Assembly (NCBI GenBank): GCA_963691755.1
Contig: OY829366.1
Span: forward strand, 3,038,001-3,102,000
Origin: Dinoroseobacter sp013215265
GTDB lineage: Bacteria; Pseudomonadota; Alphaproteobacteria; Rhodobacterales; Rhodobacteraceae
Direction of reading: 5' to 3'
DNA length: 64,000 nt
Below, piece after piece: positions 1 to 7,308 of this stretch (the first letter of the stretch is position 1; each line of letters starts with the position of its first letter). The translations under genes were made by a program, and so were the position numbers. The notes under the pieces are model-generated. The model had not been told where the DNA came from. It saw nothing but the letters and a program-made list of their open reading frames with translations, and did no database searches.

Positions 1-156
1 GACATACCCGTTCCGAATTTACGCAAAGAATGCGCGGCGGTTCTGGGTGAATTAGCTGTGCCGGAGACGGCGCAGTTTCTTGAGAAGTATGCTGACGATG
101 CGGACCCTGATGTGCGTAAGAACGTGCGCTGGGCGCTGGAGAAACTAGCGGCCTGA
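1..156 (+). CDS. HEAT-repeat protein, C-terminal end (partial)
   Basis: The window opens inside this reading frame; 51 codons remain before the TGA at 154-156. The visible peptide has the two-helix pattern of HEAT/PBS-lyase repeats: a helix with LRKECAAVLGEL, a second with ETAQFLEKYADDADP, then DVRKNVRWALEKL, where the DP-x-VR step is typical. HEAT repeats are protein-binding scaffolds. The gene points the same way as the copper/ABC operon that starts 314 bases downstream, but hairpins lie between, so it is probably a separate transcript. Its role cannot be told from 51 residues. Confidence 0.6.
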   Translation, partial: DIPVPNLRKECAAVLGELAVPETAQFLEKYADDADPDVRKNVRWALEKLAA

Positions 157-189
157 CCGGTCGGAGAATAGGTCGGATTAAGGTTGATC

Positions 190-240
190 CCCCCCGTGAG
201 CCTTGCTCTCGGGGGGCGCAGCGCCTTCTGAAGAAGCGCC
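190..240 (+). terminator. Two consecutive hairpins after the HEAT gene
   Basis: A C6/G6-based stem (190-200 with 206-216, one mismatch, 5-base loop) is followed directly by a second stem in 221-240 (GCGC-TTCT with AGAA-GCGC, one bulged C). An A/T-rich stretch with TTTTT begins about 10 bases later. This fits transcription termination of the HEAT gene and separates it from the next operon. Confidence 0.5.
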
Positions 241-327
241 TACAACTAACTGTTTTTAATAAATAATTTTAGATTGCGATTCGCATAAATCTGGTAATTC
301 TACCGCTGAATTCGCACCCGTTTCATC

Positions 328-347
328 GAAATTGATGCATCAATTTC
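328..347. promoter_or_regulatory. Perfect 20-bp palindrome upstream of the ABC/copper operon
   Basis: GAAATTGATGCATCAATTTC is an exact inverted repeat 122 bases before the start codon at 470. The half-site TTGAT/ATCAA is that of FNR-family sites, but the halves are 2 rather than 4 bases apart. The operon ends with its own Crp/Fnr-type regulator (5895-6629), which is the obvious candidate binder. A second, smaller imperfect site, TGCGA-T-TCGCA, lies at 275-285 in the same A/T-rich promoter region. Confidence 0.5.
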
Positions 348-469
348 AGGCATAGTGAAATGTTTCGTAGTTTTTGTGCCAAAGCCGCGACGAAGCATTT
401 TGCAACTGCAGAATTCGGACAGACACTACCCCTGAGCCAACCATTTGCCATCTTTGACAGGGGGTAACC

Positions 470-1840
470 ATGAAGACTTTTACGAAGAGCGCATTCCTGG
501 CCGCAGCGCTTGTATCGACTGCATCGATTGCGACATCTGAGACCATCAGTATCGCCATCGGGCACCAATCCATGTGTACCGACACTTACACCGCCGGTAT
601 CGTCGTCAAGGAGCTGGGACTTCTTGAGAAATACCTGCCGACTGAGGGCAGATACGCTGATGTCGAATATGACGTCAGCTGGTCAGACTATTCCTCGGGG
701 GGCCCGATCACAAACCAAATGCTCGCCAACAAACTCAACTTCGGCGTGATGGGAGACTATCCACTTATCGTGAATGGCGCGAAGTTCCAGGAAACGGACA
801 GCCTGCGGACACTTTACGTGGCAGGTACGGGCTACAACCTTAAAGGTTCGGGTAACGCGATCGTTGTGCCTGTTGAGAGTGATCTCTATTCGATCACAGA
901 TCTCGAAGGTGCAGAAGTGTCGACGCCGGTCGGCTCTGCGGCTTGGGGAATGTTGCTTAAAGCCATGCAGGACAATGGCATCCCAACGAGTGAGTATGTC
1001 CTGAAAAATCAGAGCCCGGCCGTTGGCGCGGCCAACATCGCCGCAGGCAAAATCGACGCGCATAGCGATTTCTGCCCGTGGTCTGAGATCATGGAATTCC
1101 GAGGAACAGGTCGGAAAATTTATGACGGCTCAGAAACCGGTGTGCCCTATCTTCACGGCGTCGTTGTTCGCGAGGATTTTGCCACCGAGTATCCTGAAGT
1201 GGTTGAAGCCTTCATCAAAGCAGTCTGGGAAGCTGGCGAATGGATCCGAGAGGACCCAATGCAGGCGGTGACCCTTATGGAAGGTTGGACGGGCGTCGAG
1301 AAAGAGGTGCTTTACCTCTATTTCTCCGAAGGTGGCCATCTGACGCTTGAGCCCTCAATCAAAACCGAATGGGTTGATGCGCTAAGGTTCAATCATGGCG
1401 TCCTGGTGAATGAAAAGGCGATCCCGCCACTCGATTTCGACGCTTGGATTACTGAGGATTTCATCCGTGCTGCTTACGCTGATCTTGGCGTGGACTATGA
1501 CGCAGACAAAGCCACCATAGTTGACCCGGCGGTATCGAACATGGGACTGCCGATGGAAATTTGGCACGCTCGAGATGGCGTTTCGTCCTACTCTACGCTG
1601 CCTGAATTCCTGTCTGCAGTGGCTGTGATGCAAGGAACCGGTGCGTTGCTGAACGCAACATACGTCTACGACGTTGAATCCGGCCTGAAGCTCTTTGGCA
1701 AGACCGCATTCTGGGTCAAGTCGGGTGAAGACTACGCGACCTTCCTGCGTCGTGGTGAGGCCGAGGCTTTTGCATCAGCAAACGGTGGGACGCTCGTCAC
1801 TTTTGACGAAGCCATCGCCGACTTCATCACCGAAGGCTGA
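470..1840 (+). CDS. ABC transporter substrate-binding protein fused to a NosL-like domain
   Basis: 456 residues, well above the roughly 320-350 usual for NrtA/SsuA/TauA-type binding proteins. Residues 1-23 are a signal peptide ending ATSE. Residues about 24-340 have the NMT1/SsuA-like fold features (ELGLLEKYLP, NQMLANKLNFGVMGDYPLI, a hinge near DAHSDFCPW). The last ~80 residues carry a second module with the NosL pattern: Y-x-x-D-x-x-S-G, then KTAFWVKSG, then EAEAFASANGGTLVTFDEA. NosL proteins bring Cu(I) to nitrous oxide reductase. The protein should be periplasmic and feed the permease and ATPase encoded downstream. The start has a GGGGGT ribosome-binding site. The ligand is unknown; the fused domain and the SCO and PCu(A)C neighbours suggest a link with copper delivery. 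Confidence 0.8.
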   Translation: MKTFTKSAFLAAALVSTASIATSETISIAIGHQSMCTDTYTAGIVVKELGLLEKYLPTEGRYADVEYDVSWSDYSSGGPITNQMLANKLNFGVMGDYPLIVNGAKFQETDSLRTLYVAGTGYNLKGSGNAIVVPVESDLYSITDLEGAEVSTPVGSAAWGMLLKAMQDNGIPTSEYVLKNQSPAVGAANIAAGKIDAHSDFCPWSEIMEFRGTGRKIYDGSETGVPYLHGVVVREDFATEYPEVVEAFIKAVWEAGEWIREDPMQAVTLMEGWTGVEKEVLYLYFSEGGHLTLEPSIKTEWVDALRFNHGVLVNEKAIPPLDFDAWITEDFIRAAYADLGVDYDADKATIVDPAVSNMGLPMEIWHARDGVSSYSTLPEFLSAVAVMQGTGALLNATYVYDVESGLKLFGKTAFWVKSGEDYATFLRRGEAEAFASANGGTLVTFDEAIADFITEG

Positions 1841-1865
1841 GACCAGCGAACATAGCAAACTAAGC

Positions 1866-1883
1866 CGGGGCTCCACAGCCCCG
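1866..1883 (+). terminator. Intercistronic hairpin after the binding-protein gene
   Basis: CGGGGCT and AGCCCCG (7 bp, loop CCAC) followed by ACTTTTAG. It sits between the binding protein and the permease. Such hairpins commonly leave the abundant binding-protein mRNA stable while reducing read-through to the membrane components. Confidence 0.55.
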
Positions 1884-1909
1884 ACTTTTAGCATGACGAG
1901 GGTAGAGGA

Positions 1910-2794
1910 ATGGAAACCGCATTGAAGACCGAAGCGGAGGACGCTGAACCGGTGAGTGAGCAAAGCAAGGCCCCCGCCTTTTCGCTACCACCCAAGCCCG
2001 CGCTTGCAGTCCCCAAGATTACACCTGCACATCTCAGCAGCTTAGGCATCGTTGCCTTATCGCTAACGATCGGAGTGTTTCTTTGGTGGGTCGTGACCGA
2101 AATAAATCTCGACTTATATATCAACTTCGAAAATGTGCCGTCGCCACAGCGCGTTTTCACAGCCTTCATCGCCCATATTCAAACCGAAATATTCTGGACC
2201 CATATCGGCGTTTCGATGCGTCGTATCCTGATCAGCTACTGCATTGCAGTGGTGCTTGGTATCTCGATTGGGTTGGTTATGGGGCGTTCTCGGATCGCAC
2301 GGGCCTTCGTGATGCCCTACATTGAGGTCGTTCGTCCCATTCCTGCGGTGGCGTGGATCCCGCTGGCGATCCTGATGTGGCCAACAGAGGAAAGCTCGAT
2401 CGTTTATATCACCTTCCTCGGCGCGCTTTTCCCAATCATTCTCAATACCTTGCATGGAGTCGAACAAACGCCTGAAGTGCTGGTTCGCGCGGTGCAATCG
2501 CTCGGGGCCTCACGCTGGGCGGTCTTTCGTCATGTGGTCATTCCAGCGGCCTTGCCATCGATCGCAGCGGGGCTTGCCATTGGTATGGGCGTGAGTTGGT
2601 TCTCTCTACTGGCGGGCGAGATCATCTCTGGCCAGTACGGGATCGGCTATTTCACGTGGGATGCCTACAGCCTGATCAACTATCAAGACATCGTTGTGGG
2701 CATGCTCGTGATCGGGTTTCTGGGCACAGCATCGACCGCCGCTGTCAAAGGCATCACGCGCCCGATGCTGAAGTGGCAGGAAAGAACACGCTGA
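1910..2794 (+). CDS. ABC transporter permease (nitrate/sulfonate/taurine type)
   Basis: 294 residues, an inner-membrane permease of the SsuC/TauC/NrtB group. A soluble N-terminal extension of about 40 residues precedes the first membrane helix (LGIVALSLTIGVFLWWVV). The cytoplasmic EAA loop, which docks on the ATPase, is clear: VRAVQSLGASRWAVFRHVVI, then PAALPSIAAGLAIG. The start has a GAGGAATG-type ribosome-binding site 70 bases after the binding protein. Its TGA overlaps the ATG of the next gene (TGATG), so the two are translationally coupled. The substrate cannot be read from the sequence; the family handles small oxyanions and sulfonates. Confidence 0.88.
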   Translation: METALKTEAEDAEPVSEQSKAPAFSLPPKPALAVPKITPAHLSSLGIVALSLTIGVFLWWVVTEINLDLYINFENVPSPQRVFTAFIAHIQTEIFWTHIGVSMRRILISYCIAVVLGISIGLVMGRSRIARAFVMPYIEVVRPIPAVAWIPLAILMWPTEESSIVYITFLGALFPIILNTLHGVEQTPEVLVRAVQSLGASRWAVFRHVVIPAALPSIAAGLAIGMGVSWFSLLAGEIISGQYGIGYFTWDAYSLINYQDIVVGMLVIGFLGTASTAAVKGITRPMLKWQERTR

Positions 2795-3459
2795 TGGCTG
2801 TTTTATCGACGCTCTGGGCAGACATCCGCGCCAATTGGAAGACCATGGTGCTTCATGGGCTAATCTTCGCGGTGCTCTTCCAGGTTTTCATGATGATCGC
2901 GCTGATCGTCCGGTTTCAGGCCTTTCCGAATTACGTCACCTTCTACGACTGGATCGGCAACGTGGCGTGGATCATCGAGTCTACGCCTTCGTGGAGCGAT
3001 ATGGTTCCAATCATCTGGGAAGAATGGTTGATCGAAATCGGGAAGATGAATTACGACTACGGCACCGGCATCTCAGAATGGAGCCTGAATGTCGTCCCCT
3101 CTCGCTTGATCGTTCTGTTTATTCTCGGGGCTATGGTGTCTCTGTGTCTCGCCTTGTTGCGGAGTGACACCTGTACGACCGCTCCGTCGACCACTCTGCG
3201 CGCAACAACAGGCCTCGGTGCCGTTCTTGTCGCTATGACCAACGCTACGATGAGTTGGGTCGTCTGCTGTGCCACCCCAAGCTGGGTTGTTGGTCTTGCA
3301 ATGTTGGGCCTCGGCGTCTCGACCTCACTCGCGCTGGAAACGATGGGGCCAATACTGACCTGGTCAGGGTTCGGCCTCTTATTCGCGCTGTTCTTCTATC
3401 TCGCCTGGCGCAAATCGCGCCCGTCGCTTGAGCCAAAAGGAGTATCCATCAATGCTTGA
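2794..3459 (+). CDS. Membrane protein with a MerT-like Cys-Cys helix, in place of a second permease
   Basis: 221 residues with about four membrane segments (near residues 20-39, 105-122, 140-180 and 188-205). It lacks the EAA loop of ABC permeases, so the annotation 'permease' would be wrong even though it lies between the permease and ATPase genes. The third segment holds a vicinal pair, Cys158-Cys159 in SWVVCCATPSW, followed by a Gly-rich stretch and LETMGPILTW-FALFFYLAWRK, a layout like MerT-type metal-uptake proteins (CC in a helix, then a final helix and basic end). Start codon taken as the ATG overlapping the previous stop (TGATG). I infer a heavy-metal, probably copper, role. The family is not recognised with certainty. 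Confidence 0.6.
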   Translation: MAVLSTLWADIRANWKTMVLHGLIFAVLFQVFMMIALIVRFQAFPNYVTFYDWIGNVAWIIESTPSWSDMVPIIWEEWLIEIGKMNYDYGTGISEWSLNVVPSRLIVLFILGAMVSLCLALLRSDTCTTAPSTTLRATTGLGAVLVAMTNATMSWVVCCATPSWVVGLAMLGLGVSTSLALETMGPILTWSGFGLLFALFFYLAWRKSRPSLEPKGVSINA

Positions 3460-4288
3460 TGTGCTGAAATTCAAAGACCCGCGCAAGGAAAGCAGTGAGG
3501 GGAAGGGCCGGATCGCAATTGACGAGGTCTCTATCACCTTTGGCAGTGGAGCTGATAAGCATGTGGCGGTTGAAACCACGTCGATTGGTATCGAAGCAGG
3601 TGAATTCGTCTGCATTCTGGGGCCGTCAGGTTGTGGAAAATCAACACTTCTGAATGCCATTGCTGGTTACGTCAAACCAACGACAGGTAAAGTGGACGTT
3701 GACGATGTTACCGTCGAAAAGCCTGGGCCTGACCGAGGTATGGTGTTTCAGCAATACTCTCTTCTGCCTTGGAAGACCGTCTATGAGAACGTTGCCTTTG
3801 GCCCCAAGATGGCAGGCTTTAGCCGGGCAAATTCGGGTTCGACCGCAAATACATTCCTTGAACTTGTCGGATTGAAGAAGTTCGGCAGTCGCTATCCGGC
3901 CGAATTGTCAGGTGGGATGCAACAGCGGGTCGGGATCGCACGAGCCTTGGCCAATTATCCGTCTGTCCTTTTGATGGATGAACCCTTTGGTGCGCTTGAC
4001 GCCCAAACGCGACTGATGATGCAGGAGAGCCTACTCGATATCTGGCGCAAGTTTGGCACGACCGTTGTGTTCGTGACACACGATGTGGACGAAGCCGTTT
4101 TTCTTGCCGATCGCGTTCTCATCATGAGCGCGGCGCCGGGTCGTATAATTGAAGATGTGAAAATCAACCTGCCGCGCCCGCGCTCCACCGATATGGCGTC
4201 GGACCCAGAATATGTCAGGGCACGCCAGTTTTGCCTCGATACGATCAAGGCAGAGAGCCGGAGGGCATTCGAAGGACAGAACACATGA
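3452..4288 (+). CDS. ABC transporter ATP-binding protein (SsuB/NrtD type)
   Basis: 278 residues. All ATPase motifs are present: Walker A GPSGCGKST, Q-loop MVFQQYSLLPW, signature LSGGMQQR, Walker B VLLMDEP, D-loop GALD and H-loop FVTHD. The Q-loop with LLPW is typical of nitrate/sulfonate/taurine importers. The start is the ATG at 3452 with AAAAGGAG nine bases upstream; the longer frame begins with a TTG at 3428 and is less likely. It overlaps the previous gene by 8 bases and its TGA overlaps the next ATG, so the whole set is one tightly coupled operon. It powers the importer formed with the permease at 1910-2794. Confidence 0.9.
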   Translation: MLDVLKFKDPRKESSEGKGRIAIDEVSITFGSGADKHVAVETTSIGIEAGEFVCILGPSGCGKSTLLNAIAGYVKPTTGKVDVDDVTVEKPGPDRGMVFQQYSLLPWKTVYENVAFGPKMAGFSRANSGSTANTFLELVGLKKFGSRYPAELSGGMQQRVGIARALANYPSVLLMDEPFGALDAQTRLMMQESLLDIWRKFGTTVVFVTHDVDEAVFLADRVLIMSAAPGRIIEDVKINLPRPRSTDMASDPEYVRARQFCLDTIKAESRRAFEGQNT

Positions 4289-4878
4289 CACGTGTTCTAA
4301 CCTTAATATTGGCTCTGCTGACTTCGCCCGCACTGGCTCAGGTGCAAGGTGTTCTTCTTGATGAGCCAATAGACATGCCGTCGTTCTCCTTCACAAATGA
4401 GACCGGTGCCGAGTTTTCCGACACCGACTTAAATGACGCTTGGACCCTGATCATGTTCGGCTTTCTAAGCTGCCCGGACGTTTGTCCGTTCACCTTGGGC
4501 AACCTTGAAGCGGCAGTGACGGAGACCAGTATGCGCGTCCGCCCAGACAACGTCCCCAAAGTCGTTTTCATATCAGTTGATCCGGATCGCGATGCTGAAT
4601 GGGTCACAGATTATGCCAAATATTTTCACCCGGATTTCGAAGGCTTCACAGGAGAACGTGAGCAAATCGATACCCTGATAGAGGCGACCGACAGTTTCTA
4701 TCGTCTGATGCGGCCTGATAGCACCGGTTATTACGAGGTCCAGCACAGCTCATCGGTGTCTGTAATCGCACCCGATGGAACGCTGCGCGCAAAGCTTCAG
4801 CCGCCCTTCGATCCTGGGTTGACGGCTGAGTTCCTAGCACGTCTTCAAATCTCCTACCGAAAGGAACTGACCCAATGA
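4285..4878 (+). CDS. SCO1/SenC-type copper-binding thioredoxin-fold protein
   Basis: 197 residues. A signal peptide (MTRVLTLILALLTSPALA) sends it to the periplasm. The SCO metal site is complete: C63-P-D-V-C67 in FLSCPDVCPFT and His154 in the QHSSSV segment, the usual Cys-Cys-His set. SCO proteins deliver copper to CuA-type or other copper centres or reduce their cysteines. The start is the ATG overlapping the ATPase stop; the longer frame from 4231 lies inside the ATPase gene. The neighbouring PCu(A)C gene strengthens the copper-assembly reading, since the two families often act together. Confidence 0.9.
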   Translation: MTRVLTLILALLTSPALAQVQGVLLDEPIDMPSFSFTNETGAEFSDTDLNDAWTLIMFGFLSCPDVCPFTLGNLEAAVTETSMRVRPDNVPKVVFISVDPDRDAEWVTDYAKYFHPDFEGFTGEREQIDTLIEATDSFYRLMRPDSTGYYEVQHSSSVSVIAPDGTLRAKLQPPFDPGLTAEFLARLQISYRKELTQ

Positions 4879-5330
4879 AACACCTCGCCGCTCTTGCGCT
4901 TCTAGCGCTCCCCACCACGGGCTTTGCGCATGACCTGACTGTCAGAGATGCTTATGTTCCCCTCGCTGCGCCGGGTGCGACGGTGCACGCCGCCTATATG
5001 ATGCTGACAAACCCAAGTGCCGAACCTGAGCAGATCATCAGTGTAAGTGCCCAAGGCTATGCCATGGCGCATATCCACAAAAGCGAGGTCGTAAACGATG
5101 TCGCAACGATGAGCATGGTCGAAATGATTGAAATTTCGCCAGGCCAAACTGTGATGCTCGAACAGGGCGGGCTGCATATAATGCTTATGAAACCAGAAGC
5201 CGCTCTGGCGGAAGGCGACACTGTTGCGATGACATTGGAATTTGCCGACGGCACCACCCAGTTGGTTGAAGCCATGGTCATGCCACTGATGAAAGGGATG
5301 CATGCCGATCACAGCGGCCATGGGTCTTAG
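4875..5330 (+). CDS. PCu(A)C-family periplasmic copper chaperone
   Basis: 151 residues with a signal peptide (cleavage after GFA). The Cu(I) motif H-x10-M-x21-H-x-M is exact: His68, Met79, His101 and Met103. The C-terminus, MKGMHADHSGHGS, is rich in Met and His and may add a second metal site. The ATG overlaps the SCO stop (ATGA). PCu(A)C proteins hand Cu(I) to SCO proteins or directly to copper enzymes in the periplasm. Confidence 0.92.
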   Translation: MKHLAALALLALPTTGFAHDLTVRDAYVPLAAPGATVHAAYMMLTNPSAEPEQIISVSAQGYAMAHIHKSEVVNDVATMSMVEMIEISPGQTVMLEQGGLHIMLMKPEAALAEGDTVAMTLEFADGTTQLVEAMVMPLMKGMHADHSGHGS

Positions 5331-5898
5331 GCTCGCGACAATCATTTTGGTACTGGCGGCAAACGCCGCCAGCGCCGACTACGATCCGTCGCAATACCCT
5401 GCGTATGAAACCTGTGCGCTGTGCCATGGTCTCTTTGGTGTTTCGCATACGGCGAAATTTCCTAATCTTGCCGGACAGAAGAAGGCCTATATCGAAAACC
5501 AAGTCCGCGCATTTCGGAATGGCCATCGCACAAATGATGGTGGGCAAATGTCAGCAATTGCGACCGAGCTTCAGCCAGAAGATATCCCATTTGTTGCGGA
5601 CTGGTTCACAAACCAGGACCCTCCCGCACCTTATCCCGAAGAAGATACAACCCTCGGCGCATCACTCTTCAACACGCTCCGCTGCGCAGGTTGCCACCGC
5701 AATTCCGGCGTCTCAGATCCAGCCATCCCCTACCTCACCGCTCAGCATCCCGGCTATCTCGAGAAACAAATGAGGGACTTCCGCGAGGGGCGGCGCGCAG
5801 TTGCCCGCAATTCGGGGCTGCATGCCACATCGCTGAGGTTGTCTGACGAAGAAATTGACGCGATCGCGCGCTACCTTGGAGCTTCTGAACGTAAATGA
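5302..5898 (+). CDS. Di-heme cytochrome c (c4/c553-like)
   Basis: 198 residues with an N-terminal signal segment (LRLATIILVLAANAASA). Two heme-binding motifs, C38-A-L-C-H42 and C128-A-G-C-H132, define two tandem cytochrome domains of about 90 residues. The first has Met83 (GGQMSA) as likely axial ligand; in the second, the corresponding stretch reads GLHATS, so His174 may replace Met, unless Met157 is used. The ATG at 5302 has AAAGGG just upstream; an alternative ATG at 5320 would give a more normal signal peptide. It overlaps the PCu(A)C gene by 29 bases. It probably carries electrons to or from the copper enzyme served by this operon. Confidence 0.85.
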   Translation: MPITAAMGLRLATIILVLAANAASADYDPSQYPAYETCALCHGLFGVSHTAKFPNLAGQKKAYIENQVRAFRNGHRTNDGGQMSAIATELQPEDIPFVADWFTNQDPPAPYPEEDTTLGASLFNTLRCAGCHRNSGVSDPAIPYLTAQHPGYLEKQMRDFREGRRAVARNSGLHATSLRLSDEEIDAIARYLGASERK

Positions 5899-6629
5899 TC
5901 CATAATCGTGATCCAGCCGAGACCGAACCAACACAGGCCGCGATATATCTCTCGGAGTATATTCTCGACATCAACGAGGGGTCTGACTTTCTCAGCGGCA
6001 TCTCAAAAGATGATCAGAAACGGCTCCGCCATATGGGCACCCGCTGCACTTTCGACAAAGGGCAAAGCATTTTTCATCAGGGCGATAGCCACACGGGTAT
6101 CTGGATCATCGAAAGCGGACGCGCGCGCACTTATTATGTTGCTCCCACCGGGCGTGAAATTACGTTGGCCTATTGGACGCCTGGTCATTTTATTGGTGGC
6201 CCCGAGGTCTTCGGGCGAGGCCGCCATGTGTGGTCCGCCGACGCGATGGAACCGTGCGAAATGGTATTTCTCTCTGGACCCAGTGTGGAAAAACTTGTTC
6301 GCGAAGTGCCTGAGGTCGCCGTGGCTGTGATCCGTGGCCTGATCGCCAAAGGAAAATGCTATTCTGCGCTGATCCAGATGCTTGGGACACGTTCAATCTC
6401 AGAAAGACTTCGCCAGTTTCTCTTCATCCTTGCTGATGCACAAGGCCGGCACGAAGGGACATCCATCGTTGTCGAGCGCACGATAACATACGAGCAGATT
6501 GCTTTCCTCGTGGGTGCAACACGTCAGTGGGTTACGCAAACCCTAGATAAGCTGCGCATGGAGGGCGTCCTTGAAATTTCGCGGACAGAGCTTGTGATTA
6601 GGGATATGGATGCGCTTCTAAGTACTTAA
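5895..6629 (+). CDS. Crp/Fnr-family transcriptional regulator
   Basis: 244 residues: a cyclic-nucleotide-binding-type beta barrel (about residues 35-150, FDKGQSIFHQGD, GIWIIESGRARTYY) and a Crp-type winged helix (ITYEQIAFLVGATRQWVTQTLDKLRMEGVLEI). The four N-terminal cysteines of oxygen-sensing FNR are absent, so it is not an FNR iron-sulfur sensor. The start overlaps the cytochrome stop (ATGA). As last gene of the operon it is a candidate autoregulator at the palindrome 328-347. The effector is unknown. Confidence 0.85.
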   Translation: MIHNRDPAETEPTQAAIYLSEYILDINEGSDFLSGISKDDQKRLRHMGTRCTFDKGQSIFHQGDSHTGIWIIESGRARTYYVAPTGREITLAYWTPGHFIGGPEVFGRGRHVWSADAMEPCEMVFLSGPSVEKLVREVPEVAVAVIRGLIAKGKCYSALIQMLGTRSISERLRQFLFILADAQGRHEGTSIVVERTITYEQIAFLVGATRQWVTQTLDKLRMEGVLEISRTELVIRDMDALLST

Positions 6630-6892
6630 AGCTCGTTTCCGCCAACTCCGTCGCTACCCTTTCGCTTCGGTGTGCGTGGCCAAGACATACTCAGACAAAA
6701 CGACCACACAGTGCCTTGGTTCCATTGGGACGATGGTTTCCAAGCCGGTGAGCGGTAGCCCAGAGCACTCTGTGGTCGTTTGATACTGCGCGGAGAAGGC
6801 GGTGATCGCCGCCATTCTGGCCACGTAGCTACTGAAGCTTGATCCTCGGTCCGTGGTCCGTGGTCCGCGATCACCAGGGTGTTGGATCCCAA
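6626..6892 (-). pseudogene. IS3-type transposase C-terminal remnant
   Basis: The only recognisable part is RPQSALGYRSPAW at 6743-6778 (minus strand), which matches the RPHSALGY-x-PA end of IS3-family DDE transposases. The rest of the 88-codon frame does not resemble a transposase, the catalytic D, D and E are missing, and no terminal repeats are seen. It sits in a gene-poor patch next to tRNA-His, a common landing place for mobile DNA. Assignment rests on one motif. Confidence 0.4.
6698..6781. repeat. Imperfect inverted repeat in the IS-remnant region
   Basis: AAACGACCACACAGTGCC at 6698-6715 and the reverse complement of 6764-6781 agree at 15 of 18 positions, separated by 48 bases. The right arm lies inside the transposase motif, so this may be a chance or rearranged duplication of IS sequence. 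Confidence 0.4.
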
Positions 6893-7181
6893 ACGAATTT
6901 ACAGGTCGAATTTTCTGAGCTTGTAAAAAGCGAGGCCCTAGGCTGGAACGCAGGGGGGCCTGTTTAGCGGGTACCCCCGTCCGAACCGAGTGCGCTTGGG
7001 GGGCATATTGGCTCCAGTAACCCCTACCTTGATTATTCGATGCAGCCTGACGGCGCCCAGCATGCGCCGAGCCTACAAACTTGGCCCAACAAACAAGTCT
7101 TCAGCAAGCATTTTTTGGCACCCATATGGAACCCAAACCAGATCCCATTAAGTTCAAGATTATCTAACATTATAGTATATA
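6893..7181. other. Gene-free stretch between IS remnant and tRNA-His
   Basis: Together with 6630-6892 this leaves about 550 bases without an intact gene. It contains short G/C runs (GGGGGG near 6951 and 7000), an A/T-rich block just downstream of the tRNA (7161-7182) and no credible reading frame on either strand. It looks like debris left by integration at the tRNA. Confidence 0.4.
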
Positions 7182-7258
7182 TGGTACCACCTCCCCGGCT
7201 CGAACGGGGGACCTCCTGATCCACAATCAGGCGCTCTAACCAACTGAGCTAAGGCGGC
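7182..7258 (-). tRNA. tRNA-His (anticodon GTG), CCA encoded
   Basis: Read on the minus strand: acceptor GCCGCCT pairs with AGGTGGT; D arm GCTC...GAGC; anticodon arm CCTGA-TTGTGGA-TCAGG with anticodon GTG; T arm CCCCG-TTCGAGC-CGGGG; then A73 and an encoded CCA (7182-7184). There is no G at position -1 (the base is T), the first pair is G1:U72 and the discriminator is A. This is the special tRNA-His form known from many alphaproteobacteria, whose HisRS does not need G-1. Confidence 0.95.
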
Positions 7259-7308
7259 ACTGGGGCGGGATTAACGCGGGTTTTCCAGCATTGCAAGGGG
7301 CGCAATCA

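Noticed and set aside
2596..2793. 66-codon N-terminal extension of the CC membrane protein
   Set aside because: It lies inside the permease gene in another frame; the ATG overlapping the permease stop is the natural coupled start.
6847..6869. Tandem GGTCCGT copies, considered as CRISPR-like or phase-variable repeat
   Set aside because: Only about three 7-base units and no spacers; no CRISPR array or cas gene is seen anywhere in the window.
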